A DNA stretch of 14,408 nucleotides, from the NCBI GenBank assembly GCA_937138275.1, contig CAKZOY010000584.1, forward strand, positions 1 through 14,408, read 5' to 3'. Made by a program: the position numbers and the translations under genes. Below the pieces are notes generated by a model. It searched no databases. It had not been told where the DNA came from and saw nothing but the letters and a program-made list of their open reading frames with translations. Below are positions 14,043 to 14,408 of this stretch, in pieces. This DNA comes from an uncultured Chloroflexota bacterium. Lineage in GTDB: Bacteria > Chloroflexota > Anaerolineae > B4-G1 > DUEL01. The first letter of the stretch is position 1; each line of letters opens with the position of its first letter.

Positions 14043-14182
14043 GAGGGTGCTGAGAAACTCTTTCTTTAAACTACCAACACGCAAAGATACCAGGAAAAAT
14101 GGTTGTTTTGCTCCACTTTCAGGGCATTTTTCATCCTTTCCTGGTATTTTCGTTCCCCAAAAGCAGCTTTTTCAGCACCCTC
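14043..14182. mobile_element. MITE-like non-coding element with terminal inverted repeats
   Basis: Perfect 11-bp terminal repeats GAGGGTGCTGA (14043-14053) and TCAGCACCCTC (14172-14182), extending to 15 positions with one mismatch. Inside is a second perfect pair, ATACCAGGAAA (14087-14097) and TTTCCTGGTAT (14137-14147), and a third, AAAAATG (14095-14101) with CATTTTT (14125-14131). It is AT-rich compared with its surroundings and has no credible gene. The structure fits a transposase-less element moved in trans; no clear target-site duplication was seen, and the family is unassigned. Confidence 0.65.
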
Positions 14183-14207
14183 CGGCGGGGGGGAAGGGAG
14201 AAAAAGA

Positions 14208-14252
14208 GGGGTTTCGGGGCGGGCGGCCGAAGGCCGCCCGCCCCGAAACCCC
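14208..14252. repeat. Perfect 21-bp GC-rich hairpin with 3-nt loop
   Basis: Positions 14208-14228 are the exact reverse complement of 14232-14252 around a GAA loop. The arm begins GGGGTTTCGGGG and ends GGCGGCC. There is no U tract. Together with the stems at 14256-14333 it forms a block of stacked hairpins in the gene-free end of the window. Confidence 0.8.
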
Positions 14253-14255
14253 CGG

Positions 14256-14333
14256 AAGGGCAAGGCTTGTCCTTGCCCTTACCTCCCCGTGCGGCCGTAG
14301 GGGCGGACGATCCGTCCGCCTGCAACGGGGAGG
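14256..14333. repeat. Two further nested hairpins in the gene-free tail
   Basis: First stem: AAGGGCAAGG (14256-14265) with CCTTGCCCTT (14271-14280), perfect 10 bp. Second, nested: CCTCCCCGT (14282-14290) pairs with ACGGGGAGG (14325-14333), enclosing GGCGGACG (14302-14309) with CGTCCGCC (14313-14320). The GTAGGGGCGGAC core looks like dispersed repeats I recall from Chloroflexota and cyanobacteria, not verified. The whole stretch 13971-14408 holds the terminator, the MITE-like element and these hairpins; in 14334-14408 I see no supportable gene. Confidence 0.65.
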
Positions 14334-14408
14334 GGGTAAGGGGGAGGGGCATATGGAAATAGCACCCGCGCCAGGATCATCAAATCAGTGGCCTGCTCTC
14401 CGAGTTCC

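Noticed and set aside
14066..14362. Several short open frames in the repeat block
   Set aside because: They are translations of MITE-like and hairpin sequence on both strands, rich in Gly, Pro and Arg, with no family resemblance.
14279..14408. Minus-strand frame entering from the right edge (begins ELGEQATDLMILARVLFPYAP) that could be the 3' end of a gene, and a plus-strand ATG at 14353
   Set aside because: Each has only a short stretch outside the repeats and no recognisable family, so neither can be supported without sequence beyond the edge.

Overview
The window (about 62% GC by eye) looks like a chromosomal segment from a bacterium with Gram-positive-like RNA processing (RNase J) and strong AGGAGG ribosome binding sites. 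The gene set, the GC-rich dispersed hairpin repeats and the short tandem repeats between genes suggest a Chloroflexota (Anaerolineae-like) genome. That assignment is inference; there is no rRNA or other marker here.

Left half (1-5307, all minus strand). In transcription order from right to left: a lipoprotein-type GH20 beta-N-acetylhexosaminidase with its own promoter; a YbjN-domain protein behind a near-perfect sigma70 promoter; a structured dispersed repeat with inverted ends; then a tight three-gene unit of a TrmH/SpoU-family RNA methyltransferase, ribonuclease J and the start of a glycosyltransferase cut by the window edge. This half is mostly RNA metabolism and cell-surface or sugar functions.

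Right half (5465-14028, all plus strand). This is a complete ETF-linked beta-oxidation operon. It starts with a consensus promoter (TTGACA, 17 bp, TATAAT) whose start site is covered by an 11+5+11 inverted repeat, the likely operator of the TetR-family repressor encoded first. The following genes are thiolase, 3-hydroxyacyl-CoA dehydrogenase (with a duplicated C-terminal domain), enoyl-CoA hydratase, two tandem acyl-CoA dehydrogenases, and ETF beta and alpha. The unit ends at a strong intrinsic terminator. Together they cover all four steps of the beta-oxidation spiral plus the electron acceptor for the first step. An acyl-CoA synthetase and ETF:quinone oxidoreductase are not in the window.

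The most interesting points are: (i) the first acyl-CoA dehydrogenase has Gly where the usual catalytic Glu sits while its immediate neighbour keeps it, which suggests a heteromeric enzyme; (ii) the ETF alpha FAD signature and the ETF beta docking loop are both unusual, which may mean a dedicated ETF; (iii) four of the gene junctions in the operon are filled with short-period tandem or inverted repeats, all placed between stop codon and ribosome binding site; (iv) downstream of the terminator lie a 140-bp MITE-like element and a stack of perfect hairpins, with no convincing gene to the window end.
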